Source: Elusimicrobiales bacterium
Lineage (GTDB): Bacteria > Elusimicrobiota > Elusimicrobia > Elusimicrobiales > UBA9959
Direction: 5' to 3'
DNA length: 64,000 nucleotides
Assembly (NCBI GenBank): GCA_028713125.1
Contig: JAQTOU010000001.1
Coordinates: forward strand, 452,273-516,272
Shown here: positions 28,484-38,169 of the stretch, in pieces
Layout: each line of letters starts with the position of its first letter
Numbering within the stretch: the first letter of the stretch is position 1
Position numbers and translations under genes: made by a program
The notes under the pieces: model-generated
The model's database searches: none
What the model was told of the DNA's origin: nothing
Seen by the model: the letters and a program-made list of their open reading frames with translations, nothing else

Positions 28484-30006
28484 TTCAATATCGTGGTAAC
28501 GGACTTATAGAGCGGCACCGGCTCTATGGAGGAGCGGTTGCAGACGATGCCAACTTTCAGGGCGCCGGCGAGGTTCCCCACCAGGCCCACCACTTCCATC
28601 GGGATGCCGGCGGCCGCCATGGGCGCCGTGACGGAGAGGAAAGCGTCCCCCGCCCCGACGCGGTCCACGATCTTGTCGGAAAAGACCGGGATCTCCGTGA
28701 ACCCGGAGGAGCCGCTGTAGACGATCGCGCCGAGATGGCCGCGGGTCACGGACACCTTTTCGCAATGCATCCCGCGCGCTATCCGCTCGATGGCCAGCCG
28801 GATATCGCCGTATTTGTCCAGCGCGGCGTAGCGCATCTCCGGCTCGTCGATGCAGATATAATCCGCCCGGGAGTATTTCGTTATCAGGTTATAGCCCGTA
28901 TTGGCGGAGTTGGTCTGGGTATTCACGGCCAGGAAACGGGCCTTGCGGCAAAGCACTTCCACGATCTTCTCGTCTATGAAGCCGTGGCCGAAGTCGGAAA
29001 CGAGCACCATGTCGTACTGCGGGATCGCCTCTTCGAGGAAAGCCTGCACCCCGGCGCTCAGCGCGGGGGCCAGCGGGTAATCGTTGAAGAACTGCACCTC
29101 GAACAGCTTGTTCATGAAAGCTGGGTCCACGAAACGGCGCTTGGTCACCGTGCAGGCGTCCGGGCGGGAAAAAAGCTTGGACTCGATATTCGCCTTCAGG
29201 TGGTCCAGCACGTACTCCCGCTTCTCGTCCTGCCCGCCCAGGCAGGTGACCATCCGCACCTCTTTGACGAACCCGGCGCTGTGGTTGGCGCAGGCCAGCA
29301 CGCCGCCGGCGAAGCGCTCCTCGCTCACGAACTTGGTGCAGATTATGTTCTCCTTGGGGGATTTCCCGAGGCCTTTGCAGTAATGATACTCGTCGATGAT
29401 CGCGTCGCCTATGACCAGGACCTTCATGGAGGCCAGCTTTTTCATCGAAGCTATTATGCTGTCCGCGCTGTGCCGGGTCTTGAATTCGTCCAGGAAAGCC
29501 TTGGTGGGGGCCGGGAAAACGCCGAAGAAGCTGTTGAGCAGCTCGGTGGAGCTGAAAGTTATCTCGTCGGTAAAATGGAGCCGCCCGCCGCCCTGCTCCA
29601 CGGCCTCGCGCTCGTGCACGATGCCGCCGGTTATGTCCTGCTCGGGGGCGGCGTAGTCGGAGCCCTTCACGTAAACGCCGGGCTTGATCAGCTTTAAAGC
29701 CTCCACGGCGGTAGGCCAGGAATTCACGGCCACGTAATCCACGCAGGCCAGGGCGGCTATGGACTCGGCGCGCAGATGCTCGTTGAACACCGGCCGCCCG
29801 GGCCCTTTGTTCACGAACCTGTCCGGCGTGACGGTGACCACCAGCAGGTCGCCCTGCTGGCGGGCCGCCTGGAGGTGCTTGATATGGCCGGGATGCATCA
29901 GGTCGAAGACGCCGTGGCAATACGCCGCGGTTTTCCCCCTCTCCTTGAACTTGGCCACCTTGGCCGCGAGGTCCTCCACCGACAAGATCTTTAAGCTGTT
30001 GGACAT
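28480..30006 (-). CDS. Fused nucleotidyltransferase (N-terminal) - PfkB-family kinase (C-terminal), HldE-like with swapped domain order
   Basis: N-term YCHGVFDLMHPGHIKHLQAARQQGD; C-term VLVIGDAIIDEYHYC...DRVGAGDAFLSV. Confidence 0.85.
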   Translation of the reverse strand: MSNSLKILSVEDLAAKVAKFKERGKTAAYCHGVFDLMHPGHIKHLQAARQQGDLLVVTVTPDRFVNKGPGRPVFNEHLRAESIAALACVDYVAVNSWPTAVEALKLIKPGVYVKGSDYAAPEQDITGGIVHEREAVEQGGGRLHFTDEITFSSTELLNSFFGVFPAPTKAFLDEFKTRHSADSIIASMKKLASMKVLVIGDAIIDEYHYCKGLGKSPKENIICTKFVSEERFAGGVLACANHSAGFVKEVRMVTCLGGQDEKREYVLDHLKANIESKLFSRPDACTVTKRRFVDPAFMNKLFEVQFFNDYPLAPALSAGVQAFLEEAIPQYDMVLVSDFGHGFIDEKIVEVLCRKARFLAVNTQTNSANTGYNLITKYSRADYICIDEPEMRYAALDKYGDIRLAIERIARGMHCEKVSVTRGHLGAIVYSGSSGFTEIPVFSDKIVDRVGAGDAFLSVTAPMAAAGIPMEVVGLVGNLAGALKVGIVCNRSSIEPVPLYKSVTTILK

Positions 30007-30035
30007 TGAATTTTAGTTCTCCCGTTCGGCCGCCG

Positions 30036-31040
30036 TTACTTCTTCGCTTCCGGCGCCAGGTATTTGAACCAGTCCCTGGTCGCTTCGGCGATATTTTCAG
30101 GCGTCCACAGCGGCGCCTGCCGCCAGTAATCGATGTTCGCGAGTATTTCTTTCACTCCGTCGGCGAAAGAGACTTTGGCGCGCCAGTTCAGCGCTTTGGC
30201 TATCTTCGAAGTGTCGGCAAAAGTGCAGTCGGGCTCGCCCGGGCGCTTCGGTATATAAATTATCTCCCCGCCCAGCAGCTTCACCAGTTCGTTCACGCTG
30301 TAAGTTCCGCCTGAACCCACATTAAAGACCTCGTTGTGCACAGGGGACTCGGAAGCCGTAAAAAAAGCGTCGGCCACGTCGGTGACATAAGTAAAATCGC
30401 GGGTCTGGCTCCCGTCGCCCACCACGGTGAAAGGCTTATTGTTCAGTTTCTGCGCCAGGAAGACCCCGAAGACCGCCCCGTAGGTCCCGGAGGTCCTGGA
30501 GCGCGTCCCGTACACGTTAAAGAGCCTGAGCGCGGTCACGGGGATCTTGTAAACCTGGCCCCAGTGCAGAGCGGTCCGCTCGCCCAGGAACTTGGTAAGC
30601 GCGTAAGGATACTGCGGGCGTATCTCCGCTGTCTCTTTAGTGGGAAATTCGTCGGGGATGCCGTAGCACGAGGAGGACGCGGTGTACACCACTTTCTTTA
30701 TCCCGCAAAGCCGCGCGGCTTCCATAACGCACATAGTCCCGTTCACGTTCGAGCGGAAATATTCTACTGGATCGACTATGGAGGGGACGATATCGGCGAG
30801 CGCGGCCAAATGGAACACCCTGTCGGCGCCGGCAAAAACGGTCTTCAGCGCGGGCAGGTCGTTAATATCCTGCTGCACGACCTGTAAATTATGATCGCCC
30901 CTATGGTGTTTGAGGTTATCCGGGCGCCCGGTGGAAAAATTATCCACCACCGTGACTTTATGGCCTTCTTTCAAAAGCCTGTCGGTCACATGGCTGCCAA
31001 TAAAACCGGCCCCGCCGGTCACAATACTGTGTATCCGCAT
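30036..31040 (-). CDS. NAD-dependent epimerase (UDP-glucose 4-epimerase-like)
   Basis: [44 protein letters not shown]. Confidence 0.85.
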   Translation of the reverse strand: MRIHSIVTGGAGFIGSHVTDRLLKEGHKVTVVDNFSTGRPDNLKHHRGDHNLQVVQQDINDLPALKTVFAGADRVFHLAALADIVPSIVDPVEYFRSNVNGTMCVMEAARLCGIKKVVYTASSSCYGIPDEFPTKETAEIRPQYPYALTKFLGERTALHWGQVYKIPVTALRLFNVYGTRSRTSGTYGAVFGVFLAQKLNNKPFTVVGDGSQTRDFTYVTDVADAFFTASESPVHNEVFNVGSGGTYSVNELVKLLGGEIIYIPKRPGEPDCTFADTSKIAKALNWRAKVSFADGVKEILANIDYWRQAPLWTPENIAEATRDWFKYLAPEAKK

Positions 31041-31047
31041 AGATTGC

Positions 31048-31794
31048 CTATATTATATTAATTATAAGGCCGTCTTTAGCCCCGATAGCCTTGGGGAAGA
31101 TCTTGCGGGAGAGTTTAAGGCCGGCCGCGCGGGCCGCGGGGGTGCGGTAGCGGTCTGCGGAGAAGTGTGTGATAGCCAGGCGTTTCGCCCCGGCCTCCAC
31201 GGCCAGTTTGGCCGCGGTCTCGGGGTTGAAATGCGGCCAGCCCGGATTGGTCTCGCCCGGGGCATGGGCGCATTCGGTTATAAGCAGGTCGGCGCTTTTC
31301 GCAAGCTTTAAAGCGTTAGGGCAATAACCGGTATCGGTGCAATAAGTAACGACTTTCCCCTCAAGCTCAAGGCGCATCCCAAGTACGGGGTCGGCGTGCA
31401 CAAGCGGCAGGGTGGTAATTTTAAAAGGAAGTTCCCCCGCCTGGGCAGGCAGTTCCAGCAGTTTCACTGGATAAGGCAGCTTGGCCAGCGGCACGGTAAA
31501 AGGATGGTTGACAAAAGTTTTAAGCAGGCGCCTCGCGCCTTTCCCGCCGCAGATAGTAAGGCCTTTCTTGAACTTGAATTTAACGATAGTATGCAGACCG
31601 GCTATATGGTCCAGGTGGAAATGGCTCAGAAGGATAAAGACCGGCTTGGTCCCGTCGCAGTACTGGTCCAGCTTGTAAATACCGTTCCCGGCGTCCAGCA
31701 CTATATCCCAGCGCTCGGTCCGGATAAGCGCGGAAACGGTATTTCCCGTCGGGGTATCGTACCAGCCGTTCGTTCCGAGAAAAACTATTTTCAT
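31048..31794 (-). CDS. MBL-fold metallohydrolase
   Basis: [13 protein letters not shown] (HXHXDH), RNase Z-like layout. Confidence 0.85.
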   Translation of the reverse strand: MKIVFLGTNGWYDTPTGNTVSALIRTERWDIVLDAGNGIYKLDQYCDGTKPVFILLSHFHLDHIAGLHTIVKFKFKKGLTICGGKGARRLLKTFVNHPFTVPLAKLPYPVKLLELPAQAGELPFKITTLPLVHADPVLGMRLELEGKVVTYCTDTGYCPNALKLAKSADLLITECAHAPGETNPGWPHFNPETAAKLAVEAGAKRLAITHFSADRYRTPAARAAGLKLSRKIFPKAIGAKDGLIINII

Positions 31795-32864
31795 CTGGTA
31801 TAGTTTTTCTTTATCCAGTTCTTGTAAGCGCCGGATTTCACGTTCTTAACCCATTCCGGGTTCGCTAGATACCAGTCCACGGTCTTCGCCAGCCCTTCCG
31901 CGAAACGCAGCGAAGGCTGCCAGCCGAGCTCGCGCTTTATCTTTGAAAAATCTATCGCATAGCGTCGGTCATGGCCGGCGCGGTCTTTGACATAGGTTAT
32001 AAGGTCGACGTAGTTCTTCCCCTCGAGCGCTTTATTATGGCGGGCCGGGACGGCGCGCTCCAGGGCGCGGCAGATCCCTTTTACCACGTCGATATTGTAC
32101 ATCTCGCAGTTCCCGCCCACATTATAAGTCTCGCCGCAGCGGCCTTTGTTAAGTATCCGCCAGATAGCGGCGCAATGGTCTTCCACATAAAGCCAGTCGC
32201 GCACCTGCAGCCCGTCGCCGTAAACCGGCAGCGGCTTGCCCTCGAGCGCGTTCAGGATAGCGAGCGGAATAAGCTTTTCGGGGAAATGATAAGGCCCGTA
32301 ATTGTTCGAACAATTAGAGATCGTCACCGGCAGGCCATAAGTGTCGCTATAAGCCCGCACCAGGTGGTCCGAAGAAGCCTTGGAAGCGGAGTAAGGACTA
32401 TGCGGATCGTAAGGAGTAGTCTCTTTGAACTTCCCCGTCTTACCCAAAGATCCATAAACCTCGTCGGTGCTTACATGGTGGAAGCGCACATCTTTACGCC
32501 CCGCCCAAAGAGTACGAGACGCTTCAAGCAGGCTGAAAGTCCCGTGTATATTAGTCTCGATGAAATCTTTCGGCCCGAAGATAGAGCGGTCAACATGACT
32601 CTCGGCGGCGAAATGCGCCACCTCGGTTACCGCGTACTTCTTCATCAGTTCAAAGACGGTCTTATAATCGCAGATATCGCCCTTCACAAAAGTATAGCGG
32701 CCTTTATACTTCTTCTGTATATCCGCAAGGTTCTCCATATTCCCGGCATAAGTCAGCTTGTCCAAATTGACCACGCGGCCTTTGAACTTGGCTTTCTCGA
32801 AAACGTAGCGGATAAAATTAGACCCGATAAAACCGGCCCCGCCGGTCACAAGAATAGTTTTCAT
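31791..32864 (-). CDS. rfbB: dTDP-glucose 4,6-dehydratase
   Basis: [59 protein letters not shown]. Confidence 0.94.
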   Translation of the reverse strand: MKTILVTGGAGFIGSNFIRYVFEKAKFKGRVVNLDKLTYAGNMENLADIQKKYKGRYTFVKGDICDYKTVFELMKKYAVTEVAHFAAESHVDRSIFGPKDFIETNIHGTFSLLEASRTLWAGRKDVRFHHVSTDEVYGSLGKTGKFKETTPYDPHSPYSASKASSDHLVRAYSDTYGLPVTISNCSNNYGPYHFPEKLIPLAILNALEGKPLPVYGDGLQVRDWLYVEDHCAAIWRILNKGRCGETYNVGGNCEMYNIDVVKGICRALERAVPARHNKALEGKNYVDLITYVKDRAGHDRRYAIDFSKIKRELGWQPSLRFAEGLAKTVDWYLANPEWVKNVKSGAYKNWIKKNYTR

Positions 32865-33403
32865 AATTTCGCGTCCTTTAATAGCGGAAGAGCGGCGTCC
32901 CTGCCCGACAGAAGCGGTGTCTTAGCAGGCCATTTAATACCTATCGCCGGGTCGTTCCAGATTATCCCTCCCTCTTCATTAGGGGTATACTCGAAAGTGC
33001 ATTTATACATGATCTCGGCGGTCTTGCTCAGGACCAGGAAGCCGTGCGCGAAACCCGGCGGCAAATAAAGCATATGGGAATTCTCTGCCGTAAGCTCGAC
33101 AGCTACCCATTTGCCGAAAGTCGGAGATTTAGGCCGTATGTCTACGCCAACGTCCAGCATGGCCCCGGCAATACAGCGCACAAGCTTGCCCTGCGCCGCC
33201 TTGCCACGCTGGTAATGAAGGCCGCGGAGCACGCCTTTGGAGGATTTTGAGTGATTATCCTGCACAAAATCCCCGGGAATTCCGGCCTGTATGAATTCCC
33301 GCTTTTTATAAGACTCGATGAAAAATCCCCTGTCGTCCTTAAAAATGCGGGGTTTGATCAAGACCAATCCGTCCAGCTTTAGTTTTTCAAAATCAAAAGG
33401 CAT
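32861..33403 (-). CDS. rfbC: dTDP-4-dehydrorhamnose 3,5-epimerase
   Basis: [37 protein letters not shown]. Confidence 0.93.
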   Translation of the reverse strand: MPFDFEKLKLDGLVLIKPRIFKDDRGFFIESYKKREFIQAGIPGDFVQDNHSKSSKGVLRGLHYQRGKAAQGKLVRCIAGAMLDVGVDIRPKSPTFGKWVAVELTAENSHMLYLPPGFAHGFLVLSKTAEIMYKCTFEYTPNEEGGIIWNDPAIGIKWPAKTPLLSGRDAALPLLKDAKL

Positions 33404-33410
33404 ATTTCCC

Positions 33411-34283
33411 CTATTCCGCCGCTATCTTCTTCAGGTATTTCCCGTAGCTGTTCTTGCTCAGGCCCTCTGCAAGCCTCAACAGCGCAGCTTTGTTTATGAA
33501 GCCTAGGGCATAGGCTATCTCTTCTATACAGGCTATCTTCAGCCCCTGGCGGCGCTCTACGGTGGCTATAAACTCGCCGGCTTCCAAAAGGCTTTCAAAA
33601 GTCCCTGTGTCCAGCCAGGCGTAACCGCGCCCGAGCAGCTCCACATTGAGCACACCGCGCTTCAGATAAACCCTGTTCACGTCGGTGATCTCCAGTTCTC
33701 CGCGGGCGCTCGGCTTAATAGCCTTGGCCACTTTCACAACGTCGTTCGGATAGAAATAAAGCCCGGTTACAGCATAATTTGATTTGGGTTTCAGCGGCTT
33801 CTCTTCAATAGAAAGCGCTTTCCCGGCTTTATTGAACTCAACCACGCCATACCTCTCGGGGTCGTTCACATAATAACCGAAAACCGTAGCCCGCTTCTGT
33901 TTAGCGGCTTTCACAGCCCGGTGGAAAGCCTCAGGCAGGGCGTTCCCGTAGAAAATATTATCGCCCAGCACCAGGCAGACATCGTCCTTCCCCACAAATT
34001 CCTCGCCCAGGATAAAAGCCTGGGCCAGGCCCTCGGGCCGGGGCTGCTCTTTATAAGAAAGCTTCAGCCCCCACGCCGAGCCGTCCCCGAAGATCTCCCT
34101 GAAACGAGGAAGATCAGTGGGCGTAGAGATTATCAATATCTCCCTTATCCCCGCAAGCATAAGCACCGAAAGCGGATAATAGATCATCGGCTTATCGTAA
34201 ACCGGCAGAAGCTGCTTGCACACTACGCTGGTGATAGGATAAAGCCGCGTCCCCGACCCGCCCGCAAGAATAATACCTTTCAT
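33411..34283 (-). CDS. rfbA: Glucose-1-phosphate thymidylyltransferase
   Basis: [52 protein letters not shown]. Confidence 0.95.
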   Translation of the reverse strand: MKGIILAGGSGTRLYPITSVVCKQLLPVYDKPMIYYPLSVLMLAGIREILIISTPTDLPRFREIFGDGSAWGLKLSYKEQPRPEGLAQAFILGEEFVGKDDVCLVLGDNIFYGNALPEAFHRAVKAAKQKRATVFGYYVNDPERYGVVEFNKAGKALSIEEKPLKPKSNYAVTGLYFYPNDVVKVAKAIKPSARGELEITDVNRVYLKRGVLNVELLGRGYAWLDTGTFESLLEAGEFIATVERRQGLKIACIEEIAYALGFINKAALLRLAEGLSKNSYGKYLKKIAAE

Positions 34284-34317
34284 GATCTTCTCCTTAAATT
34301 CCCTGCCCGATATCTAT

Positions 34318-34326
34318 ATTTTAGCA
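34318..34326 (-). promoter_or_regulatory. Extended -10 promoter element TGCTAAAAT
   Basis: revcomp of attttagca upstream of rfbA. Confidence 0.5.
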
Positions 34327-34391
34327 GACAATCCGCGTCCGGCACTATAGACGGCAGTACCGGCGACCCCTTGCGGAATGGTACTATATCT

Positions 34392-34399
34392 GGTACAAT
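34392..34399 (+). promoter_or_regulatory. Probable -10 of TA operon (TGGTACAAT)
   Basis: upstream of antitoxin ATG at 34406. Confidence 0.35.
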
Positions 34400-34405
34400 A
34401 AGAAT

Positions 34406-34648
34406 ATGACTACAATAACAACCAGCCAGGCCCGCGCGCAGCTCTTCAACCTTGTCGATGCGGCCGTCATCTCACACAGGCCGGTGCAGATAAAAGGGCG
34501 CCGCGCCTCCGCGGTCCTTGTTTCCGCCGAGGACTGGGAAGCGATACAGGAGACGCTTTACCTTCTGTCCACTCCCGGCATGCGCGAGTCCCTTGTCAAA
34601 AACATGAAAACCCCTGTGGCCAAGTGCTCAAAGAAGCTGCCATGGTGA
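34406..34648 (+). CDS. YefM/Phd-family antitoxin
   Basis: MTTITTSQARAQLFNLVDAAVISHRPVQIKGRRASAVLVSAEDWEAIQETLYLLS. Confidence 0.88.
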   Translation: MTTITTSQARAQLFNLVDAAVISHRPVQIKGRRASAVLVSAEDWEAIQETLYLLSTPGMRESLVKNMKTPVAKCSKKLPW

Positions 34649-34908
34649 CCTGGCAGCTTGTTTTTACCCGCGACGCCTGTAAGGACGCGAAGAAGATCAA
34701 GGCCTCCGGGCTTCGCGGGCGCGTGGACGCTTTATTCGAGGTCCTGCGCGTTAATCCGTTCCAGAACCCCCCTCCTTACGAAAGACTGGTGGGAGATCTC
34801 TCCGGCGCCTGCTCACGGCGCATCAATATCAAACACCGCCTCGTCTACCAGGTTTACAAAGCCGAACACATCGTTAAAATACTGCGGATGTGGACCCATT
34901 ACGAGTGA
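34642..34908 (+). CDS. Txe/YoeB-family mRNA interferase toxin
   Basis: WQLVFTRDACKDAKKIKASGL...PPYERLVGDLSGACSRRINIKHRLVYQV; overlaps antitoxin stop; start trimmed from ORF track. Confidence 0.87.
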   Translation: MVTWQLVFTRDACKDAKKIKASGLRGRVDALFEVLRVNPFQNPPPYERLVGDLSGACSRRINIKHRLVYQVYKAEHIVKILRMWTHYE

Positions 34909-34972
34909 GTCCCCGGTTGCATAACCATACTTAACAAAAAGTCGGACTATTTGTATAGTATGGCTCAATAAT

Positions 34973-35005
34973 AAAACAGGCTGCCTATTAAAGCAGCCTG
35001 TTTTT
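34973..35005. terminator. Bidirectional intrinsic terminator
   Basis: AAAACAGGCTGC-ctattaaa-GCAGCCTGTTTTt between the toxin gene (+) and fecR gene (-). Confidence 0.85.
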
Positions 35006-35022
35006 GAATAATTAGGCTTTCT

Positions 35023-35835
35023 TTACTTGGTCACGCAGTCGGGCGAAGAAGCGCTGACTTCGCAGACGGCCTGCACTACTTCCTGGGTAGCTATAACGGT
35101 GGTCACGGGCTCAACGACGGCCGGGGCGGCTTCTTCCACCGCTTCTTCCTTAGCCTCGGGCTTGGCGAGGGCGGCTTCTTCCTTGGCCTTGGCTTCAACA
35201 ATGACCAGCTCGGCCTTTATTTCAGCCTTTTCTTCTTTGATCTTGGCGGGTTCGGAAGGAACCTCTACGGTGGGAGGAATTGCGACAGGGGCGGCGGCGG
35301 CGCCTTCGGCCTGGCTAACCTCGAGGCGCTGGTTCGGGACCAGGTCCACGGTGCGGTTCCTGTTGTCGGCTATCTGTATCGAGCCGGAGAACAAATCCCA
35401 GGTGGTCTGGCCGGCTTCGGACACTTCCACGCCGAACACCGTGCCGCGCACGGCGCAGACTGCGGCCGGGGTGCGTACGGAGAAACCGCGGCCCACGAAT
35501 TTGCGGATCCAGGCCTGCATCTTTCCGCGCACTACGTTCACGGAGTTTTCCGTAGGGGACACTTTGTCGATAGCGAAGGTGGTATCGGCGCCCAGCCTTA
35601 CTTTGGAGCCGTACTTTATATAAATTTCAGCCTTGCTCTTCGCGCCGGTCCTGACCTGGTCGCCGACCTCGAGGAGATAGGGCGCCTCAACGGCCACCCA
35701 GGCGGCAGTCCCTTTCTTCTGGCACTCCACGGTCCCCTTGGCGGTGAACAGCTTGGCGGTAAATTCTTCAACCTGCTCCGCAGCAAAAGCGCTTCCGCTC
35801 ATCGTCATCAAACAAACCATAAGTAAATATTTCAT
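35023..35835 (-). CDS. FecR-domain secreted protein
   Basis: signal peptide MKYLLMVCLMTMSGSAFA; GDQVRTGAKSKAEIYIKYGSKVRLGADTTF...VRTPAAVCAVRGTVFGV; RBS AGGAGG before ATG at 35835. Confidence 0.85.
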   Translation of the reverse strand: MKYLLMVCLMTMSGSAFAAEQVEEFTAKLFTAKGTVECQKKGTAAWVAVEAPYLLEVGDQVRTGAKSKAEIYIKYGSKVRLGADTTFAIDKVSPTENSVNVVRGKMQAWIRKFVGRGFSVRTPAAVCAVRGTVFGVEVSEAGQTTWDLFSGSIQIADNRNRTVDLVPNQRLEVSQAEGAAAAPVAIPPTVEVPSEPAKIKEEKAEIKAELVIVEAKAKEEAALAKPEAKEEAVEEAAPAVVEPVTTVIATQEVVQAVCEVSASSPDCVTK

Positions 35836-35904
35836 AGTTCCTCCTAAAATCTGCCTTAACATTTTACAAGTTAAAACTTTCCAATTACCAGTCCCTTCCC
35901 CTAA

Positions 35905-37851
35905 TTAAGCCGCCTCTTCCCCCATCTCCCCCTTCGTCTTCCGAGGCTCAGCCTCACTTCCCCGAGGCTGAGCCTCGCTCCCCTCCCCTTTCCCCTTCCC
36001 CTTCCTAGGCCACCCCGTATAAGCCGGAATCAACTCTTTAATCTTCGCAAGCATCATCGTAATATCCCCATCGGTCGAAAGATGCTTCAGCCCCTGCAGC
36101 TGCTCTTCGCTAAGCGCTGAATCCGCCTCGCCGGGAACAGCCGCGAAAATATCGCTATGCCCGGTATCCTTCCGTATATCCCCGTCCCGGAACAGCTCTT
36201 CATACATCTTCTCGCCCGGCTTAAGCCCGGTAAACTTTATCTCGATATCCTTATCCGGAACCAGACCGTTAAGAACTATCATATTGCGGGCCAGGTCCAG
36301 TATCTTAACCGGCTCGCCCATATTAAGAACAAAGATCTCGCCGCCCTCGCCCAGAGCGCAGGCGTTCAGAACCAGGGACACAGCCTCTTCCGTGGTCATA
36401 AAATAGCGTATCACGTCTTTGTGCGTCACCGTCAAAGGCCCGCCGGCAAGTATCTGCTCCTGGAAGATCTTCACCACGCTACCGGAGCTCCCCAGCACAT
36501 TGCCGAACCGCACGGACATGAACTTGGTAGAGCTCTTGCCCGAAAGCGAGCGCAGAACCATCTCAGCAAGCCGTTTCGAAGCCCCCATCACGCTAGTGGG
36601 CCGCACGGCCTTGTCCGTAGAGATGAAAAGGAAGCGCTCAACATTATAGGCCGCGGCGGTCTTCGCCAATATGTAGGTACCCAGGGTATTGTTCTTAACA
36701 GCCTCCTGAGGATTGTCTTCCATGAGCGCAACATGCTTATGCGCGGCAGCATGCAGAACCCAGGCCGGCTTGCATTGCTCAAATATATTCTTTAAAAGGC
36801 TCTCGTCGCGGATATCGCCCGGCACGGAAACTATATGCCCGGCATAACCTTTTTCGCGAAGTTCTTTGTCTATATAGAACAGCGCGGTATTGTGGTTTTC
36901 AAGCAGAACCACCTTTTTAGGCCCGAGCGCAAGAACCTGCCGGCAAAGCTCGCCGCCAATAGTGCCGCCGGCGCCCGTAACAAGAAGGGTCTTGTCTTTT
37001 ATACTGGCTTTTACCAGCCCCATATTGATATCGACAATACGGCGGTGCATAAGGTCGCTGACGTCGATCTTGCGGATATCCGGAACCAGACGGGTTTTGC
37101 TTATAAGCTCGTCCATCGTGGGCAGGGTTTTGAACTCGACTTTACGAGCTATGCCCGAAGCCGCATAAACCTGCATCAGATCGGTTATAAGTTTCCCGCG
37201 GCTATGGTTCACCGCCACAAGAACCTCGTCGATTTCCTTGTCCTCGATAACCCTGGCTATCCGATCCCTGCCGCCCAGCACAGGCACGCCGTGTATGCTG
37301 CGGCCATGCTTTAAAGCGTTATCGTCAAGGAAGCAAATCGCCTTACGTGTAGCTCCTTTTGAGCGTTGCAAATCTCTGAGCACTGCCTCTCCCAGGTCGC
37401 CAGCGCCATAGATAAGCATACGGGAATGGGTCCCTGCACTCTCGCTATAGCGAAGATGCCGCGTCATCCTTATTGCAAACCTTATTCCGCCAATCAAAAA
37501 TAAGGATATAAAAGGGCTGATAAGCAGTATGGACCGAGGGAAATGCGCATGCTGAAAAAACAACACAGCAGCCATTATAACGACCTGGCTTGCCAGTATG
37601 CCTTTAAAAATCGCAGTAAGGTCGGCCAAACTGGCGTAACGCCAGATTCCGTTATAGAGACCAAAGTAATAAAAAGCCGCCAGCCGCAGTATTAGAACTA
37701 CAGGCAGGGTAACAATAAAATTATAGGCCTCTCCGGGTGGCAGATGAAAATCGAACCTTAAGAGGAAGGCGAGGAAATAAGACAAAGAAATAGCGGCGCC
37801 ATCCAGAAAAAGGACAAGAAGCCTGCCATGTTTTTCTATATGTTTCTGCAT
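35905..37851 (-). CDS. FlaA1/CapD/WbpM-type membrane nucleoside-diphosphate-sugar 4,6-dehydratase
   Basis: N-terminal TM region, then LVTGAGGTIGGELCRQV, FISTDKAVRPTSVMGASKR, FGNVLGSSGSV. Confidence 0.9.
   Translation of the reverse strand: MQKHIEKHGRLLVLFLDGAAISLSYFLAFLLRFDFHLPPGEAYNFIVTLPVVLILRLAAFYYFGLYNGIWRYASLADLTAIFKGILASQVVIMAAVLFFQHAHFPRSILLISPFISLFLIGGIRFAIRMTRHLRYSESAGTHSRMLIYGAGDLGEAVLRDLQRSKGATRKAICFLDDNALKHGRSIHGVPVLGGRDRIARVIEDKEIDEVLVAVNHSRGKLITDLMQVYAASGIARKVEFKTLPTMDELISKTRLVPDIRKIDVSDLMHRRIVDINMGLVKASIKDKTLLVTGAGGTIGGELCRQVLALGPKKVVLLENHNTALFYIDKELREKGYAGHIVSVPGDIRDESLLKNIFEQCKPAWVLHAAAHKHVALMEDNPQEAVKNNTLGTYILAKTAAAYNVERFLFISTDKAVRPTSVMGASKRLAEMVLRSLSGKSSTKFMSVRFGNVLGSSGSVVKIFQEQILAGGPLTVTHKDVIRYFMTTEEAVSLVLNACALGEGGEIFVLNMGEPVKILDLARNMIVLNGLVPDKDIEIKFTGLKPGEKMYEELFRDGDIRKDTGHSDIFAAVPGEADSALSEEQLQGLKHLSTDGDITMMLAKIKELIPAYTGWPRKGKGKGEGSEAQPRGSEAEPRKTKGEMGEEAA
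35941..35982. repeat. Two tandem 21-bp repeats with palindromic cores in 3' end of FlaA1-type gene
   Basis: ccgaggctcagcctcacttcc / ccgaggctgagcctcgctccc. Confidence 0.8.
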
Positions 37852-37922
37852 ATGATCAGTATCCCAAAAATACAACCCCAAAGGCAATGTAACACCCGTT
37901 ACACTCTAAAATCCATTCAAAA

Positions 37923-38165
37923 CTAGTCCCCTATTCCTTCGCTAGCCTCATCGATTTGAGGCCTGGAGGCCAACTCTATCATCAGAAGTTTAATCACAGC
38001 CCCCAAAATAAGCAAGATAAAAACGATTAAAAACGAGTATTTAGCGTTCTTGCTTAAATTAAATCGGCGCGCTTTTATATATTTTACGTAAGTCTTTCCG
38101 TTCTTCTCGACTACGCCGACGCGCTCTTTTTTGTATATGATCTTGCTGATAAATGAGGAAGGCAT
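37923..38165 (-). CDS. Small single-pass membrane protein, unknown function
   Basis: MPSSFISKIIYKKERV...KYSFLIVFILLILGAVIKLLMI; ATG at 38163-38165; overlaps the adjacent aminotransferase end. Confidence 0.55.
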   Translation of the reverse strand: MPSSFISKIIYKKERVGVVEKNGKTYVKYIKARRFNLSKNAKYSFLIVFILLILGAVIKLLMIELASRPQIDEASEGIGD

Positions 38166-38169
38166 AAGC

